Source: Peteryoungia wuzhouensis (lineage in GTDB: Bacteria; Pseudomonadota; Alphaproteobacteria; Rhizobiales; Rhizobiaceae). Taken from it: a DNA stretch of 64,000 nt. Below, in pieces: positions 62,971 to 64,000 of this stretch. A model generated the notes under the pieces. The model was not told the origin of the DNA. It ran no database searches and was given only the letters and a program-made list of their open reading frames with translations. The stretch lies in assembly GCF_003205195.1 (NCBI RefSeq), contig NZ_QJRY01000005.1, positions 62,001 through 126,000 of the forward strand, in the 5' to 3' direction. Positions within the stretch are counted from its first letter, which is position 1. Each line of letters opens with the position of its first letter. Made by a program: the position numbers and the translations under genes.

Positions 62971-62998
62971 GGCCCGCTGCTTAAACGGCGGCGGGGCC
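62971..62998 (+). terminator. Hairpin between norB and norQ
   Basis: GGCCCGCTGC pairs with GCGGCGGGGCC, with one bulged base, around a short AT-containing loop, followed by TTTCC. It probably attenuates read-through so that NorQ and NorD are made in smaller amounts than NorCB. Confidence 0.5.
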
Positions 62999-63025
62999 TT
63001 TCCAAACTTCTGAAGGATCAGCACC

Positions 63026-63829
63026 ATGAATCTCATCGCCCGCAACATTCAGCCTGAAATCCCGGCCTATTCTCCAGCCGGCAACGAATGCGCCCTGTTC
63101 GAAACAGCCTGGACACGGCAACTGCCGCTGCTCCTCAAAGGTCCGACGGGCTGCGGCAAGACCCGTTTCGTCAGCCATATGGCACAGAAGCTCGATCTGC
63201 CGCTGACCACCGTCTCGTGCCACGACGATCTGGCCGCTGCCGATCTCACCGGCCGCTTCCTGCTCAAGGGCGGAGAGACGGTCTGGGTCGACGGACCGCT
63301 GACCCGGGCGGTCCGGGACGGTGGCGTCTGCTATCTCGACGAGGTGGTCGAGGCGCGCAAGGATGTCGCCGTGGTCCTCCATCCGCTCACCGACGACCGG
63401 CGTATCCTGCCTCTGGAACGCACCGGCGAAGAACTCGCGGCGCCGCCGGCCTTCATGCTGGTCGTGTCCTACAATCCCGGCTACCAGAGCCTGCTCAAGG
63501 CGCTGAAGCCCTCGACCCGCCAGCGTTTCGTCGCCATTGAATTCGACTTCCTGCCCAAGGCGCGGGAAATCGAGGTTGTCTCGGCCGAAAGCGGATTGCC
63601 CGCTGTCACGGTCGAGCCCCTCGTTGAACTCGCCAGACGGCTGCGCGCACTGAAAGGTCATGACCTGGAGGAAGGCGTCTCGACGCGCCTCCTCGTCTAT
63701 TGCGCCAGCCTGATCGATGCCGGTCTGTCTCCGCGTGACGCCGTTCGCGCCGCCATGATCGAGCCGCTGACCGACGAACCCGACGTGCGCACTGCCCTTC
63801 TCGAACTGGCAAAGGCGGTCATCCGCTAG
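63026..63829 (+). CDS. norQ: NorQ: MoxR-type AAA+ ATPase for NO reductase assembly
   Basis: A 267-residue CbbQ/NirQ/NorQ family ATPase that, with NorD, inserts the non-heme iron into NorB. Walker A GPTGCGKT lies near residue 39, Walker B in VCYLDEVVEARKDV, and sensor/arginine regions in VVSYNPGYQSLLKALKPSTR. AAGGATCAGC precedes the ATG. norD starts 9 bases after its stop. Confidence 0.95.
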   Translation: MNLIARNIQPEIPAYSPAGNECALFETAWTRQLPLLLKGPTGCGKTRFVSHMAQKLDLPLTTVSCHDDLAAADLTGRFLLKGGETVWVDGPLTRAVRDGGVCYLDEVVEARKDVAVVLHPLTDDRRILPLERTGEELAAPPAFMLVVSYNPGYQSLLKALKPSTRQRFVAIEFDFLPKAREIEVVSAESGLPAVTVEPLVELARRLRALKGHDLEEGVSTRLLVYCASLIDAGLSPRDAVRAAMIEPLTDEPDVRTALLELAKAVIR

Positions 63830-63838
63830 GAGAATGTC

Positions 63839-64000
63839 ATGCTGGACTTTCTGGAGCTCGAGGAAACGGTCGGGCGCGCCTGGCACAGGCTCGCTGGCGA
63901 TACCCGCACTTGGCCGCGTTACCCAAACGCTGCCGTCATGCTGGAAGAGGTGCTTCCGGTGCTTTCCGTCTGTTTTCGCGGCTTCGGCGGCGAAAGGACC
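63839..64000 (+). CDS. norD: NorD, 5' part only (runs off the window)
   Basis: The first 54 residues (MLDFLELEETVGRAWHRLAG, then VMLEEVLPVLSVCFRGFGG) match the start of NorD, the von Willebrand factor A-domain partner of NorQ. AGGAG precedes the ATG. The vWA/MIDAS part would lie beyond the window end. Confidence 0.85.
   Translation, partial: MLDFLELEETVGRAWHRLAGDTRTWPRYPNAAVMLEEVLPVLSVCFRGFGGERT

Noticed and set aside
61033..63048. 671-codon minus-strand open frame across norC-norB
   Set aside because: It is antisense to norC and norB, has shadow-frame composition (His/Asp/Glu-rich), and shows no family features.
1..64000. CRISPR arrays, rRNA operons, replication origins and intact insertion sequences
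   Set aside because: No regularly spaced direct repeats, rRNA-like sequence, repABC/parAB genes or complete transposase genes with terminal repeats were seen.

Overview
The window reads as a GC-rich replicon of a Rhizobiaceae-type alphaproteobacterium (Rhizobium/Agrobacterium/Ensifer/Shinella grade). The evidence is the rha locus in the order known from Rhizobium leguminosarum, a NasT/NasS-controlled nitrate assimilation operon, a norEF + norCBQD nitric oxide reductase cluster with NnrS/NnrU, and rhizobial palindromic intergenic repeats. No replication genes, rRNA or tRNA genes, or CRISPR arrays were seen, so chromosome and chromid/plasmid cannot be told apart.

Layout. 1-2073: a decayed thiolase relic, then etfBA. 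2547-5028: a GntR regulator divergent from a C39-like peptidase and a D-Ala-D-Ala ligase, flanked by a short diverged inverted repeat. 5728-8003: NmrA-type oxidoreductase, VOC protein and MarR regulator, then a frameshifted EVE-domain gene. 8126-15699: LacI regulator divergent from a GH78 alpha-L-rhamnosidase and a complete CUT1-type ABC importer. 15700-16659: relics (IS3-type orfA, THI5-like binding protein). 16660-27585: the rhamnose catabolic locus rhaRSTPQUK (minus) divergent from rhaDI (plus). 27735-30490: small mobile/toxin-antitoxin debris (ParDE, an integrase that appears to have lost its catalytic core, a frameshifted PIN toxin with its antitoxin). 30767-43133: nasT-nasS, then nrtABC-nasD-nirD-narB-cysG behind a sigma-54 promoter and a terminator leader. 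43134-47697: gap with repeats, HEPN fragment, HPP-CBS membrane protein and NIT-domain chemoreceptor. 47955-64000: an anaerobic/NO block: Ric/DnrN, UbiV-UbiU-UbiT divergent from UbiD-UbiX, two NnrS-family proteins coupled to a NitT/TauT-type ABC transporter, NnrU, a hemerythrin-like protein, a tiny membrane protein, and norEF, norCBQ and the start of norD.

How it works together. Rhamnose-containing glycosides could be imported and cleaved by the GH78/ABC module. Free rhamnose then enters by RhaSTPQ and is processed by RhaU (mutarotase), RhaI (isomerase), RhaK (kinase) and RhaD (aldolase/dehydrogenase). Nitrate is imported by NrtABC, reduced by NarB and NasD/NirD with siroheme made by CysG, and the operon is probably switched by NasS/NasT antitermination at its leader. 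The right third carries sites close to TTGCG-N4-CGCAA, the FNR/NnrR-type palindrome, upstream of dnrN, between ubiT and ubiD, between norE and the nnrU operon, and upstream of norC. This suggests one low-oxygen/NO regulon combining NO reduction, Fe-S repair and oxygen-independent ubiquinone synthesis. No nitrite reductase (nirK/nirS) or nnrR gene lies in the window.

The most interesting parts are the divergent ubiTUV/ubiDX module with two oppositely placed boxes, the ABC transporter translationally coupled to tandem NnrS proteins, and the ddl/C39 module.
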